A stretch of 64,000 nt of DNA from Dendrolimus kikuchii (GCA_019925095.2 CM034411.1:15934001-15998000); one strand, 5' to 3'; shown: positions 8,989 to 22,032, numbered from the stretch's first letter. Notes: generated by a model from the sequence alone, not told the origin. A program made the numbers and translations.

Positions 8989-9066
8989 CTCCAACTCATT
9001 TAGTCTTTGAATGCGTGGTGTGAATCTTAGTCTGTCCACATCCACTGCAAATGGCGGTTGCCAGTG
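8989..9066 (-). CDS. Kdm5: KDM5 coding exon 2 (JmjN end / linker to ARID)
   Basis: A 78-nt exon of exactly 26 codons, phase 0 at both ends. The acceptor is TTTTGCAG|CAC and the donor GAG|GTAAGT. It reads [20 protein letters not shown] and then RLNELE. This continues the KPP(x)HWQPPF junction characteristic of KDM5 JmjN and leads into the ARID domain. It lies 7.0 kb downstream of exon 1, across an intron filled with transposon remnants. It is too short to be seen as an open reading frame on its own, and was found from its conserved peptide and the matching splice phases. Confidence 0.93.
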
Positions 9067-9228
9067 CTGCAAAAGAAAAAATAAAATAAATCATGAGTCC
9101 AGTCAGCGCCAAAATTAACAGCCGCTCTATGTAGTCTTGATTATTTTTTCCTTGTTACTAAAACTGAAAGAAAAAACTAATGAGGTGTTCGGCACACCTG
9201 GTTGGAACGAGGTTTTTTCGCTTTATGT

Positions 9229-9436
9229 TAATATTGTAAACTCTATATAACGAACCTGAAGGGACTGTGCATTTTATGGCGTTATAGAGAGTTGTCGTTA
9301 AATGGAGAGAAGTATGGTATTTTTGTCTGACGTCTTTTGCTGCACCAGTAATTTTGTTGTTTCATTTTTATACTTGTTTTATTCATGTCTTGCAATATTG
9401 AGGCATCTTTTGTGATAAAGGAAGTACTTAGAACCA
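9229..9436 (+). mobile_element. pogo-like fragment
   Basis: TAAACTCTATATAACGAACC, then GCATTTTATGGCGTTATAGA and GAGGCATCTTTTGTGATAAA, match the right half of 25454-25947 in reverse orientation. It ends where the 9-bp minisatellite begins. Confidence 0.65.
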
Positions 9437-9790
9437 CAACTATCAAAACTACCGCAACTACCAAAACAACCGAATATACCAAATCGACCAACCAAAACTA
9501 CCAAAATTATCAAAACTACCACAACTACTAAAATAACCGAACTGGGGGTTGCCTGGAAGAAATCGCTTTAAGCGATAAAGCCGCCCTTTGTTCAACGTTT
9601 ATTGTACTTAGTTTTAAGAGAGTAGTTTTAATTTTTGGTGAACAATAAAGCGTTTTCATTCATTCATACTACAGCTACCAAACCAACCAATACTACCAAA
9701 ACTACCAGCATAAACTACCGAAAATAGCAAAACTACCACAACTACCAAAACTGCCAAACAAAACTACCTAAACGACCAAATTGAATAAAA
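9437..9790 (+). repeat. Degenerate 9-bp minisatellite, unit near CCAAAACTA
   Basis: The units vary around CCAAAACTA/CCACAACTA with a 9-bp period. A LINE 3'UTR piece (9541-9664) splits the array. It sits directly next to the Helitron-like module at 9836-10139, as another 9-bp minisatellite does at 63095. Confidence 0.75.
9541..9664 (+). mobile_element. CR1-like LINE 3'UTR end
   Basis: GTTGCCTGGAAGAAATCGCT and AAGCGATAAAGCCGCCC, ending in ACAATAAAGCG and CATTCATTC, match 27388-27719. It is inserted in the minisatellite. Confidence 0.7.
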
Positions 9791-9830
9791 TAAACAAAAT
9801 TACGAAAATGGCAAACCACTAATAAAAAAT

Positions 9831-10139
9831 CTATCCTGGTTTCCGGGATAAAAAGTATCCCTTGGCCACCCTCGGCATTCAAATTACATATGTACCGAGT
9901 ATCAGCAAAATCAGCAAAATCGGTCCAATAGTCTTTCCATAAAAGGATAACAAACAGAGAGACAAATATACTTTTATCCCGGAAACTATGCCATTTTCCG
10001 GGATAAAAAGTATCCTATGTTCATTCTTGGCATCGAAAATATATATATACTGAGTTTCAGGCAAATCGGTCCAGTAGTTTTTACTTGAAAACGGAACAGA
10101 CAGACAGAGTTACTTTCGCATTTATAATATTAATAGGGA
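9831..10139 (-). mobile_element. Non-autonomous Helitron, minisatellite-bearing family, copy 1
   Basis: Its right end, TTTATAATATTAATAGGGA, is the complement of a Helitron 5' end. TCCGGGATAAAAAGTATCCC occurs twice inside. It is about 90% alike, by eye, to 63255-63622. The 3' hairpin end is not recognisable, perhaps lost beyond the minisatellite. Confidence 0.7.
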
Positions 10140-10596
10140 TGTAGAATACTACATTTGATAATGCATGGTTTAGTACATAAAGAGATTTGTTAAAATCACT
10201 TTAACTTTCGTTAGGGAAATCAACTACAGAGTTATAACAGTAACATCTTCCGTGAATTGATCATCTCCCTTAGAGATTTGATCAAATCTCGGTTTTCATC
10301 ATTTCCCTGCGACATATACAGTACAATGACTTTCAGTGTTCCCTAATATTTTAATGTTTGGTTGATATACAAGTATAATTTTTAACCTTGACACATTGAC
10401 TAGGTCATTTTAATATGTATGAGAATAGATCACAATACTATGTCAACTAGTCACATCAGTAGGAAGGACATGCAAGTGGCCATTATACTCTCACCTGTGC
10501 AACTTCTAATGACCTCTTTTTTTATAAGACAAAACTGCATTGCATATTGGAAATTGCTTAGCAGATTACACCAGTCTTTTATACTTCTTTTATTTT
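10140..10596. other. No feature recognised
   Basis: AT-rich KDM5 intron 1 sequence with no open frame of interest and no repeat match seen. Confidence 0.4.
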
Positions 10597-10692
10597 TTGT
10601 GAAACTGACAAACAGGCAGATAGAGTGGGTGCAGCTTTTGGTAAGTGGTTACCCTCGCCTATAGATGTCTGCAACACCAGAGTTGAAGCCAT
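10597..10692 (-). mobile_element. Diverged element sharing the SINE-A 3' module
   Basis: CAAACAGGCAGATAGAGTGG, then TAAGTGGTTACCCTCGCCTA and GTCTGCAACACCAGAGTTGA, resemble the last ~90 bp of SINE-A. After ACACCAG it follows the 49204 element (GAAGCCA..) rather than SINE-A. Confidence 0.5.
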
Positions 10693-10705
10693 TATGTTGT
10701 CTTTT

Positions 10706-10972
10706 TTTTTAAGTCTATGGCTTGGCAACTAGGCCTTTAAGCCAGGAGCAATTGTATTGTAGGCTACAATCGACGCCGTATAACGGAGTTCTTGTGAAAA
10801 CTCGAAAGGCTACATTTGACTATACAGTTCACATTTCTCACAAAAACACATAATTACTACTCAAAAACTATCAATATCCTACAACAATTGTTCATTTTAG
10901 AGTGATATTACACATTTTTAGAAAATAAACTGCACAACGTCCTCTTTCAGTTCCCGCCAAAAACTTGTCAGT
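10706..10972 (+). repeat. Interspersed repeat family B, copy 2
   Basis: This is the best preserved copy. It starts with a T-run, then CTATGGCTTGGCAACTAGGC, and has ACATAATTACTACTCAAAAA in the middle. It ends CAGTTCCCGCCAAAAACT. Confidence 0.7.
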
Positions 10973-11571
10973 CTTTTAGATGGGATGTAATAGAAGGGTA
11001 TGGAATAGAGGAAATGGTAAGGCGGGAGGCGGAAGTGAGCCATCAACATACTATCTTCTATATAACATTTAAATTTGTCAAGAATGTTGCACTGTGAATT
11101 TCTGTTATGTGCTGGTAGGACAACCTTTTTACAAGCTTTCTATTGACTTGCAATGGACATATGTACGTTCGGGTGGAATCCAAATTTGACCAACTTCCCG
11201 GTTTCCGATTGAGCTGAAATTTTGCACGCATATGTATATCGCGTGACAATGCAATAATATGGTACCATGGAGCTGATCTGATGATGAAGTCGGAAAGTGA
11301 CCATAGGAACTCCTGTACTAAACTAGATAGATCTGTCGGGTTTGGGCTCGTTTTACTTGTCTTGGCTATCACTCTGCTGCTACATGATATCCAGGATCTC
11401 AAAAGCTTGTATTTAAAAATGTTTCTAAAAAAGCTTATTATAAGTTTATTTTTCTATACATTTTCATGTTATATTTCTTTTTCATCCTTATGAATGTATA
11501 TAACGTTTTTTAATTAAATTTCTTTCCAGCAATATGTATTGCTATGACTAAATTAAATAATTATTTTTTAA

Positions 11572-12055
11572 ATGGGTCTCCAAGTAGTATCTGTAGACTC
11601 AGAGGTGATAGCTGAAAATCAGTGCTGTGGCAGAAGTATCTTCTGCTGGAGCAATATACTGAGTTCCAACCTCTTTTGCTCAAATGCAACTCTAAAAATG
11701 TTTTGTTTCCTCTATTTTATATTTTGTCTGTGTTGCATTTGGCAAATGTTTTGTTTCATTCTTGTTGTCTTATTACAATGCAATTTTTTTCTTTTGTTGT
11801 GCACATTGGCTACAACTCTATAATTCTTCAAAAAGTAATTGTACAATATACTTGTATACTTTGAAAAAAGAGCATGAGGTAGACAAATGTGATGTAAAAG
11901 AATTTTTAGGTAGACATGTTGTTGGCGAATTTCTTGCCACTTTTCCTTCACCAATGATAACACACTGAGAAGAAGTGTAGTAGATAAATTAAGAAATGTA
12001 GTTGTACATTCAAAAGAGTGAACCTTATTTGGAATAAAAAAAAAATCAATTTTCT
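11572..12055 (+). mobile_element. CR1-like LINE 3'UTR
   Basis: GCTACAACTCTATAATTCTT, TTCTTGCCACTTTTCCTTC and a final TTTGGAATAAAAAAAAA align in order with 44700-45000, the UTR of the LINE whose ORF ends at 44537. There are no coding remnants. Confidence 0.65.
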
Positions 12056-12564
12056 ATAGAAATTATGAATAATCATGGATTTGGGAACTCTTGTGAAATA
12101 CTTTAAACCCCTAACACCCTTAGGTTACAAAATTAGGATAGATTAAATGTTCATTTTGTGAATATTTTATTATACTGGCAACAAAGCCTTTTGAATCAAA
12201 TGTATCATTTGTGTTTTTTTTTTTCAGTCTAAACCAGTTGGCCTAATGAAATTGTAATCTTTTGTTTAATGATGAAAGTCAATTCTTGTGCTATATCATT
12301 GACAAAAGATTTAAGATTTTCCACCTAAACACACATTTCCAAAACAATCTACATTCTACAACTGTCGTTCATTGAACTAACTGTTGCTACTCAGTAAACA
12401 AAAATGGTCTTGACCTTCTGAATGAAAATATACCATATATCTCTGTCCAGCTCCATTTCCTGCCAATTACAGGCCAAAAGTTCATATATCAGCTTCCACA
12501 TCACTGCTGGATATTTGGGGTGCCAAACTATTTATTTATCAAATGTTACATATTTTTTTAATGT

Positions 12565-12740
12565 AGCGGGCTACCTACGCTACGTGAACATAGTGTAGGA
12601 TGCCCGCCAGCCCGGTGGACTGATGACCTGCGCAAGATCACCAGTAGGAGCTGGACGAGAAATACGGGAGACCAGGACATGTGGCACGTACTTGAGAGGC
12701 CTATGTCCAGCAGTGGACTGAGATTGGCTGAAGAAGAAGA
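12565..12740 (+). mobile_element. RTE LINE (family 3) 3' fragment
   Basis: CCCGCCAGCCCGGTGGACTG, ATGACCTGCGCAAGATC and GTCCAGCAGTGGACTG are the nucleotide counterpart of the RPPARW..DDL and VQQWT blocks at 6203-6481. It is degenerate, with frame breaks. Confidence 0.7.
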
Positions 12741-13005
12741 CAACATATTTTTTTAAAGAAAATTGCAATACTATCATACTATTATCATCTTTCAAATACC
12801 CACCAAAACTCAGATTAAAAGCTTTTTCAAATAAGTTGATAAGATAACAGGAAAATGGCAAATCTCACAAATCCTTTGAAGTATACCAAATATCAGATTT
12901 TATGACACTAATTTGTAATGAAATAATCATTATTACAGAGGATGTATGGTAGTATGAGCCTGCAATATTTTATGATATCATTAGAAACTCATGCTAAAGG
13001 ATATT

Positions 13006-13325
13006 TTATTTTTGTTTTATTGCAGGAGTTCAGCAGACAGGCAGACGGCCCACTCGAATGGAAGGTGGTTACCATCGCCTATGGACATTTGCAACACCAA
13101 AGGTGCTACAAATGCGCTGTTGCTCTCTTAAGGGAGACTGGAATCTAGTCACTAATACCGGAACATAACTCAAGGTTGTTATGGCGACATACTCTAGACC
13201 AGGGGTGGTAGCCATCCAGACGGGCAAAGGGCCAACCACCTGGCTGTGGATTGTTTTGTCGCCTCTTACGACAGGCCGCCCAGCCTCAGGAAATTGTATA
13301 CTTTCTCCATTCCTGCATGGGGATA
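13006..13325 (-). mobile_element. SINE-A copy 5
   Basis: Nearly full length in minus orientation, from TTTTATTGCAGGAGTTCAGC to CTCCATTCCTGCATGGGGAT. It lies in KDM5 intron 1. Confidence 0.85.
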
Positions 13326-13551
13326 AGTTCCCCTAATGTGTATGATGGAATGAATATTTCCTACTTCTGATATTTTAAGCTTGTCAGACCACCTATATTA
13401 TAATAAATGTTCTACATAACAATAAATATTCTATAGAATAATAAATGTTTCATTTATCCCCCATCTTATATATACTAGACTCAGCTGTGAAATGATGAGT
13501 CTCCTATTGACTGTGTATTGTGTAAACCCGATATTTATCCATACTTTTTTT

Positions 13552-13771
13552 TTGGCAGACAAACACACATATTGTATATCCCCAAATTAAGCAAGTTACG
13601 CTTGTGTTATGGGTAATATACAACATACTACTCAGGGGCCGATCCCAGACACCCAGACCCAGAAACCATGTTTCCGAAATTTACTATACCAGGAATCGGA
13701 CCCGGAGCCTCTGTGTTGCAGTGAGGTAGGCCAGCAAAGGCTTAGCCCGCTCAACCACAGAGGCCGTCAAA
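13552..13771 (-). mobile_element. tRNA-derived SINE (family T), copy 2
   Basis: The reverse complement of copy 1. The B-box complement is GGAATCGGACCC and the A-box complement CCCGCTCAACCACAG. It shows the same ACACATATTGTATATCCCC end. Confidence 0.85.
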
Positions 13772-14140
13772 TACTAATATTATAAAGAGGGAAGGTTTGT
13801 ATTTTTGTATGTTTGTAATGAATAAACTCAAAAACTAAAGGACCATTTTCAAAAAATTTTCACCATTAGAACACTACAGAATCCCAGATATATATAGGCT
13901 ATATTTATTAGAAGAAAAAATTAGGGAACCCTACTAAAACTTCAATTATGTAACCCAAGATAAAAAAAATAGTGTAGAGTATTTGCAAATTGTTAGTTTT
14001 TCTCAATAAAATAGTGCACAGAAATCCTTCTGAAGTTTTAATTTTGTTCCATATTTATGTACAATGTCAAAAATTGGTCAAGTAGTTTCAGACTTCATCA
14101 TGGGCAAACCCTGTGACAGGGAATTTTCATATATATAGAT
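13772..14140 (+). mobile_element. Helitron-like element
   Basis: The 5' block ATACTAATATTATAAAGAGG directly abuts the SINE. The 3' part has GGGCAAACCCTGTGACAGGG before an AT-rich end. No clear CTAG is preserved. Confidence 0.5.
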
Positions 14141-14174
14141 AATACATATTTTATTGTAAATGTTATAGCATGAA

Positions 14175-14330
14175 TATATATTGTGCTTATCAGACAGCTA
14201 TTTAAGGAAAAATAATGCTTTCTGAGTAAATTTCTGAAATTTGGCAACAATTTACTCTGTATGACAGTAAAAGGCAGGGTATTCCAAAGATTAACAGCCT
14301 ACAGTGCAACAGAATTATCATAAATGAATC
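14175..14330 (-). mobile_element. CR1-like LINE ORF C-terminal scrap
   Basis: The minus strand reads LWNTLPFTV, then LLPNFRNLLRKHYFSLNSCL, the same terminal motif as 41247-41370 and 1-192. Confidence 0.7.
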
Positions 14331-14490
14331 AAATGTTGCAGGGGTGACAAATATAAGAGACACATATCAGATCCGAGATTTGCCAAGCAATTTTCTCAGT
14401 CTTGCCCCAGTAAGACTGAATTGGTTTACTAAACCGGTTTGGGTGAAAATCAAGGCAAACTCTTAACTATGTTATTCGACTTGATTAATA

Positions 14491-14898
14491 CATACATACA
14501 TACATACATAACTTCACGCCAGTTCCCTTGCGGGGTAGGCACGAACAACAGAGTGCCATTTAGGCTTATTCTTACACACCTCACTTGCCTCTTTGACATT
14601 CATAACTCTTGTCATGCACACTCATCTGTTCTTAAGGCTCCTGACATCACCTTCTGCTAGTACACGATCAATTTGATCATGGAAGGTGTATCGTGGCCTT
14701 CCACGACTTCTGCATCCATCCACTTTTGCATTGTATATCTGTTTAGTCATTCTTTCATCACGCATTCTTTCCACATGCCCGAACCACCGGAGCATTCCTT
14801 TCCTTACCTTCACCCCGACACTCTCTTTCAGACCAACTCTCTTTCTTACTTCGGTATTACGAACGCGGTCCGCGAGCGTCACTCCGCAGATTTGATTT
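14491..14898 (-). mobile_element. RTE-like LINE family 1, copy b
   Basis: Flanked by the 13-bp duplication GACTTGATTAATA (14478-14490 and 14899-14911). The tail (TACA)n is at the left. The ORF from VTLADRVRNTEVRKRVGLKE through WFGHVERMRDERMTKQIYNA to DVRSLKNR is open, and a change near 14622 then stops it. It lies in KDM5 intron 1. Confidence 0.9.
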
Positions 14899-14911
14899 GA
14901 CTTGATTAATA

Positions 14912-16466
<1,555 letters not shown>

Positions 16467-16654
16467 TCACCAACAAATAACAGAGTTCACTTGCACGTCC
16501 GCCATGCAAAATTGAACTTTCGAAACTATGGTGTTACCCAAAGTGAAAAAAAAGTGCCAGAGTGACGTACGTTTACGAAGACCAATATTAAGAACATGTA
16601 ACACTGAATTTTACAAAATTCAAACGGGCGCTGCAACAGCCTAAAACGAAATCT

Positions 16655-16795
16655 GTGTGCTTTAGTGCGAGTTTTTTATTACTACTCGTGAGCCGAGAGC
16701 GTGAAGAGAATCGTAAATCGTGCTATATAAAATTACGTTTACTTTGCACTGTATTGAGTAGTAAAAAAAATCGCATTAAGCACTCTGGTCTTGAA
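16655..16795. mobile_element. MITE family M1, copy b
   Basis: The palindromic ends are GTGTGCTTTAGTGCGAGTTT and AAAAATCGCATTAAGCACTC. It lies about 350 bp upstream of the KDM5 start codon. Confidence 0.7.
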
Positions 16796-17287
16796 AAGAG
16801 CGACATAAATAAGTGTCACGCAGAATATGACCCATGGGTTCAAGGCATCATGCAGAAGATTTTTCAGTAGTCGTTATGTCCTCGACATAGCAAGTATACA
16901 GAGTGTCGCCTACAATAATAGGGCCAAGTTTTATGGAAACTGGCAAGAAATCTAGGGAACAAACGTCTCACCATGCCACCTCCGCCAGGTGACATTACAA
17001 AAGGTAGCTTGACATCTAGACATCCCTAAGAACGACACACGTTCGATAAGAGATGTTAAAACTGCACGAAATTAAAAAATATGAAATTATTTACGAGTAG
17101 TTTTATTTTCTGTTCGGCTTGTTTCGTCATCACATAGGTATAAAAGCATGCGGATGGAGGGATAAACCATTTTCACTACAGCTCGGGCCCTATGTATTTT
17201 TTGCTATAGCGTTCTTGAGTCTACCTCTTTTGGGGTCTAATTATTGTGCGAGAATTATAAACTATAATTAACTAATTGTACTTAGTA

Positions 17288-17560
17288 ATTAATGTTGTGG
17301 TAGAGTAATGGCCAGCGCACGCGTCTCACACTCAAAGGGCGCGGGTTCGATACTGGTCGGAACGCATGCATCACTTAGTTAATTTTCTGACCTAATGTGC
17401 ATATTGTTACAATTATCACGTGCTAACAACGATGAAGGAAAACATTGTGATGTAACCTGCACATCGAGATAACCGATGTGTCAAACCTGCAAGACACCTT
17501 GGACAAGCGTGGCGAGTATACTGTCCGTTTCACCCTCTGAATTTTCATAATAGAGTCGTG
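17288..17560 (+). mobile_element. tRNA-headed SINE (family U), copy 1
   Basis: A-box-like TGGTAGAGTAATGG and B-box GCGGGTTCGATACT are followed by TTAATTTTCTGACCTAATGT, TTATCACGTGCTAACAACGA and AGCGTGGCGAGTAT. The head does not fold as a functional tRNA. It shares its body with 23268-23452. Confidence 0.7.
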
Positions 17561-17904
17561 GCCGCCTGATTTGAAGTATTGCAATGACAGGTTGTCATGA
17601 CGACGTGTTTGTTAGCCATTAACGACAACGGCGTCAAAAAACGTGATTGCAACACCACATATTTGGCTTTGTTTGTCTATTTCATGAAAATTACATCTGG
17701 GATTCTATATTTCATTTTAAGTACAGATATATATATCGATAGATAGACTAGGGATTAGAGTATTAAATAATATCAATTTATTAAAACTATAAAATAACTA
17801 CACCATAAATAATATTCTATACTAAATCAACCTTTACAAACGTACCAGTTGAGTGTAATCGATGAAAACATCCGTCATACGCCGCCATTTGCGAAAGGTT
17901 GATC

Positions 17905-18006
17905 GCTGCTCAGTGGCGCAAGTGTCATCCGATTTTAGTATGACGAGTGTTTAATTTGTTAATTTCGACAAATTGTGAACTCAGTGTGGTATAAAAATCA
18001 GTTAAA
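17905..18006 (+). promoter_or_regulatory. Possible initiator region and 5'UTR of the signal-peptide gene
   Basis: Two TCAGT pentamers, the arthropod initiator consensus, lie at 17910-17914 and 17981-17985, upstream of the ATG at 18007. A GCCGCCATTT block precedes them at 17881-17890 and contains the GCCAT core bound by Pho/YY1-type proteins. No TATA box stands at the right distance. The pentamer is short and can occur by chance. Confidence 0.25.
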
Positions 18007-18091
18007 ATGATTGTGAGATTCCTGAGCTTTCTGTGCGTCGGGCTTTTGGTGGCTTCGATGCATAGCGTCAAGGGAAACAACGACAATGAAG
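18007..18091 (+). CDS. First coding exon of an unidentified secreted/ER protein (signal peptide)
   Basis: From an ATG preceded by GTTAAA, 28 codons are open (MIVRFLSFLCVGLLVASMHS, then VKGNNDNE) and are followed by a plausible donor, GAAG|GTATCG (phase 1). The peptide has a short basic n-region (MIVR), a hydrophobic core (FLSFLCVGLLVA) and a polar end with a likely cleavage site near VKG|NN. This is a typical signal peptide. The gene is divergent from KDM5, about 1.7 kb from its start codon. I do not recognise the protein. No convincing second exon was found downstream, so intron 1 may be tens of kb, or the exon may be spurious. Confidence 0.55.
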
Positions 18092-18960
18092 GTATCGTAA
18101 TTATATTTTATTCTTCTATTACATACATATTTATTTTGTTATCAATTTCCTATTTCACCGGTCGTAATTAATATTGAATAGTAGAGCATAAACGTATTTC
18201 CTTTTTTTTCATTTATATTTCACTTCTAATGTCTAAGTTGGATTATTTTAAGAAATGTTTTTTTTCGTTTGTTTTCAATTGAACGTCGTAGACTCTAATA
18301 CTTCCAGCTTTTTAAAAGGTCTCGTGAAATGCTTGTAGCTTTCGAAATTGTTATCGCGTGCGCTACCCGTGCTTTGGTTAGCTCGTGTTTTTAAATGTGG
18401 GTGTTAAGACCGGCTTGACGACTTTGATATAGGTACACGATACACACATACAGACAGACTCGGGCCCGCGGTGACCCGCGCCGTGGGCGTGAGCTCTCAT
18501 TTACTTTTTGCAGTTGATTCAATGGGATTATTAGAGCTATTATGTTGTCTTACAGACATTATCTTGTTACAGCAGTTATTCATCACTGTTTAGAAAATGC
18601 CCTATAAAAAATGGGGCAATTTTACTTTATCTCCATCAATAAATCCATGGAGTCTGGAAATGTAACTATAAAAACAATACAAGAAACTGTAATTATATTA
18701 GGGAACATATTCAGAAGTATCTGAGATTTTGTCTCATTGTCATCTATAATAATACAATGACTAACAAAAATCTTTTTACTTATTGTGCAGAAGTTGTTGA
18801 TAACTATAGAATCCATATGGACATCTTGTCAGATGAACAATGACAGTGTCTGGATTAGTGTTTAACATGTTGGGTTGCCAATTTCACTATAATACAGTTT
18901 CCGGATTGGATTCCTGGCAGGCAGCATATATAAAAACAATTTGTGTATTCCTATATTAAG
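18092..18960. other. Start of the long intron after the signal-peptide exon; nothing else recognised
   Basis: AT-rich. It has no repeat with clear ends and no open frame beyond chance. Confidence 0.4.
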
Positions 18961-18969
18961 AAAGTAATT

Positions 18970-19170
18970 CAACCTATATTATCCACTGCTAGACATGGCC
19001 TTTCCCTAGTTTCCGCCACTTATCCCAGTCCTCTGCCTGCCTTATCTAGTCCCAACCTGTGAACTTATGCAAATTATTGATACACTGGGCTAGGGATCTC
19101 CTACATTGTTCGTTGACTCCAGGATACCTCTGCTGCATCGCCATCTGTGCTGCAATAAGCTCGCTGTATT
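18970..19170 (-). mobile_element. RTE-like LINE 3' remnant
   Basis: ATTATCCACTGCTAGACATG, GTTTCCGCCACTTATCCCAG and CTCTGCCTGCCTTATCTAG are the reverse complement of the degenerate ORF end common to lepidopteran RTEs. It has frame breaks. Confidence 0.5.
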
Positions 19171-19561
19171 TTCCTTAATTTCTTTTTACTATTCATTTTC
19201 ACTCGTGGGACACTCCTTTTAAATTTCTCAAAAAATTTGAAGTAGGTCTACTAAAGTTTGTGCTAAAATTTAAATTATCTATTAAGTAGGTACTAGAGGG
19301 GCATCACTTTTGTATGCTATACTTAGTTTTGGATTTTTAGAATAGAATATTATTTATCACAAACTGTCACATAGATGTAGTTATAATAAGAAAAGTTGTT
19401 ATCTTCTTTATAGGAACACCAATTTGTTCTTTTGGATGTACAATATAGATATGTATTTTGTAATATTGTCTGGCCATTATATTATTATTTCATATCATTA
19501 AATTATTAAAAATAAAAACTTTTTGACACCAATAGTTAGCTACTGCTCTTTTTGTCCCTCT

Positions 19562-19690
19562 AATAGCCATTTCCTTTACGTTACTATCCATTTATTTGCC
19601 TTACTACTGGTTAAAATTTGACATAAACTCCATACAGATAATGTCAATTTTGTACCAACCGTAAAGTAAAAGACTGGGCAGTAAATACAT
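19562..19690. mobile_element. MITE family M2, copy a (weak)
   Basis: CATTTATTTGCCTTACTACT and AATTTGACATAAACTCCATA correspond to the left half of the element at 21507. The right arm is decayed. Confidence 0.45.
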
Positions 19691-19974
19691 GGTAATCAAT
19701 CTATCAATCAAATCAATTATAATTGTATTGAACAGGACTAACAGACCAAGAAATTGTTTTCAAAAGACAGAGAAGATATGAAAATACAAAAGAAGGCAGG
19801 ATGACCTAGAACACCTGCAGTAGCAATGTGGTTAAGAATCAAGAACTGTTGTTTATCAAAAGTTAGCTAGGAAGTTGGAATAATGTATAACTGGGAACCA
19901 TCTAAACAACATCATATTAAAAATTTGTGTACTAGCAATAAAGTCTGTTTCTTGTTTATTTACATATGCTACTT

Positions 19975-20560
19975 TATAAGATCTTTTTTATTAGAAATGA
20001 GTACATAAGGGGATCATTGAAAGTTGCACCAATTATTGGAAAATGAAGAGGATCAAGACAGCTGGTATGGGCTTGTAATGAAAAGGCATGAAAATCATGT
20101 GACAAAAAGAATATTAAAGAGAATTGTTTTTTTTTTATTGCAGGAGTTTAGCAGACAGGATGACGGCCCACTTGATGGAAAGTGGTTACCATCGCCTATA
20201 GACATTTGAAACACCAAAGGTGCTACAAATGCACTGCTGTTCTCTTAAGGGAGACTGGAACCTGGTCACTAATGCCGGAACACAACTCAAGGTTGTTATG
20301 GCGACATACTTTAGACCGGGGGTGGTAATCATCCAGTCGGGCAAATGCCCTACCACCTGGCTGTGGGTTGTTTTGTCGCCTCTTACGACTGGCCGCAGAA
20401 AATTGTATTCTTTATCCATTCCTGCACAGATAAAAAATGTTGATGGGTACAAATGTAAAAGTAGTCCAGAAAAGATGAATGGATTGTGTGATTGATGAGA
20501 TGATGATTTGTATCAATAGTAAAGAAATATGGAAGGAAAAGTCATTGTAATTACCCCAAA
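19975..20560 (+). mobile_element. RTE-like LINE family 2 fragment, split by SINE-A
   Basis: The pieces before (GTACATAAGGGGATCATTGA, then AAGTTGCACC) and after (GATGGGTACAAATG, then GATGAATGGATTGTGTG) the SINE at 20131-20433 align to the continuous copy at 37290-37640. There are frame breaks. Confidence 0.75.
20131..20433 (-). mobile_element. SINE-A copy 6 inside an RTE fragment
   Basis: Near full length, with a T-run plus ATTGCAGGAG at left and CCATTCCTGCACAGATAA at right. It interrupts the RTE family 2 sequence, so it is younger. Confidence 0.85.
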
Positions 20561-20888
20561 ATTACTAAAAAAGGTGAATAGGACTTTTAAGATCTGAAAA
20601 TGTTCATTTTTAATAAAATTCAATTTGTGTCATTTAATCACATGCAATGTATGTCACTTTGTTTAATTAATACAGTTTATAGTATAATATGCAACATGTA
20701 GAAATCTGATATAATGTTTTGTTTTACTCAATGTAAGCATTTTTGAACACAATGAATGTGTTGGTTTTATGTTAAACATTGTCAGCTTCATTTTAATAAT
20801 CAAATGTGATAATTGTTAAAGCATATCAAACAGAAATGAAGGAATCCATAAGAAATTGTTAAATCAATGAGTATACATATATAATGTA

Positions 20889-21098
20889 CTAGCGGCCCGG
20901 CACGGTTTCACCAGCACTCTGTCCTGCTCCCGTGGTATATAGAATCATGTTATCATAGTATATAGCCTATGACACTCCCTGTTAACATAGTTTTCCAACA
21001 GTCAAAGAATTTTTAAAATCGGTTTAGTAGATCCAGAGATTACCCCCCTACAACATCACAAACTCACAAACTTTACCTCTTTATAATATTAGTATAGA
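20889..21098 (-). mobile_element. Complete 210-bp non-autonomous Helitron
   Basis: On the minus strand it starts TCTATACTAATATTATAAAG and ends with CTAG, flanked by host A and T. The interior TTATCATAGTATATAGCCTA and AATCGGTTTAGTAGATCC are typical of such elements. Confidence 0.75.
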
Positions 21099-21506
21099 TA
21101 AAAAAAAAGTATATAAAGTTTAAAATCAATTTCATAAGTATAGTTTAAATTTTGCCATCTAAATGTTTGCCCTACTATACCCATGATAGAAGAGTTATTT
21201 AATTTCCTTCTTTAATACTCCCAATTATTTGAAGATTTTCTGTTTTAATCTCTTCTCTTTTTGGACTCATATTTATGTTTGTAATTTCATAGAAGTTTTC
21301 TCTATGCCTATTCTGTTCTATTTTGCTTTGTGGCTCTTACAACCTTTTATTTTACATATGTTATTAAATTAAAAGGGTAATTTGATTAACCTGACCTTGT
21401 TTTCATCTACAGAATATAAATATGTTTAAGAATTTTTGTTGCATGCAAAAAAGTATAATTTAAGCTCATTTCATGACAAAGATGAACAGCTTTTGTTATG
21501 TTATGT

Positions 21507-21628
21507 CCAGTTCCTATATTTTAGACCATTCACTTGCCTATCGGTTAGAATTTGACATAAGCTCCATACAAATAATGTCAGGAAGCATTTAACCAATGGT
21601 AAGGCAAGTGAAAAGGTATGGAAACTGG
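21507..21628. mobile_element. MITE family M2, copy b
   Basis: The ends CCAGTTCCTATATTTTAGAC and AAGGTATGGAAACTGG are near-complementary. The inner arms CACTTGCCTA and TAAGGCAAGTG also pair. Confidence 0.65.
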
Positions 21629-22032
21629 TCAATAATGCCAACATGTAGGTATCCGTCAAATAGGAACTATGCTAAGACCTCATTGTTAGTCTAACGATCT
21701 ACAATTATGACTAATATCTACTTAAATTAAAATTCAGATCACAAATTTCCGAAACCAATTCGCATGATCATATTGTCTGGTTGAATGAAACAATTGTTCT
21801 GAAGTTAGGCAAATCATATTTAGTTTCTACGCCTACCTTATTAAGAGACGGGTAGACTTTGAGTACTTGAATTAATTTTAATTTTATTATCAACACCTGT
21901 GCCCGCCACTTCATACGCGGGATTTCTATATGCAAATCTTCTAAATCTTGCAATAATTAAACATTTCGCTACAATGGCAGACAAAGAAAGTTTTTAAAGT
22001 GCATACAGCCTCTTGATGTATTACTGATGCCA

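Noticed and set aside
12222..12475. A further copy of repeat family B
   Set aside because: Only a few short words agree (CACATTTCC, CTACATTCTACAAC); the order is loose and I cannot support it.
17288..17360. Possible tRNA gene
   Set aside because: A- and B-box-like words are present but no cloverleaf or acceptor stem forms. The same sequence with the same body recurs at 23268, so it is a SINE head.
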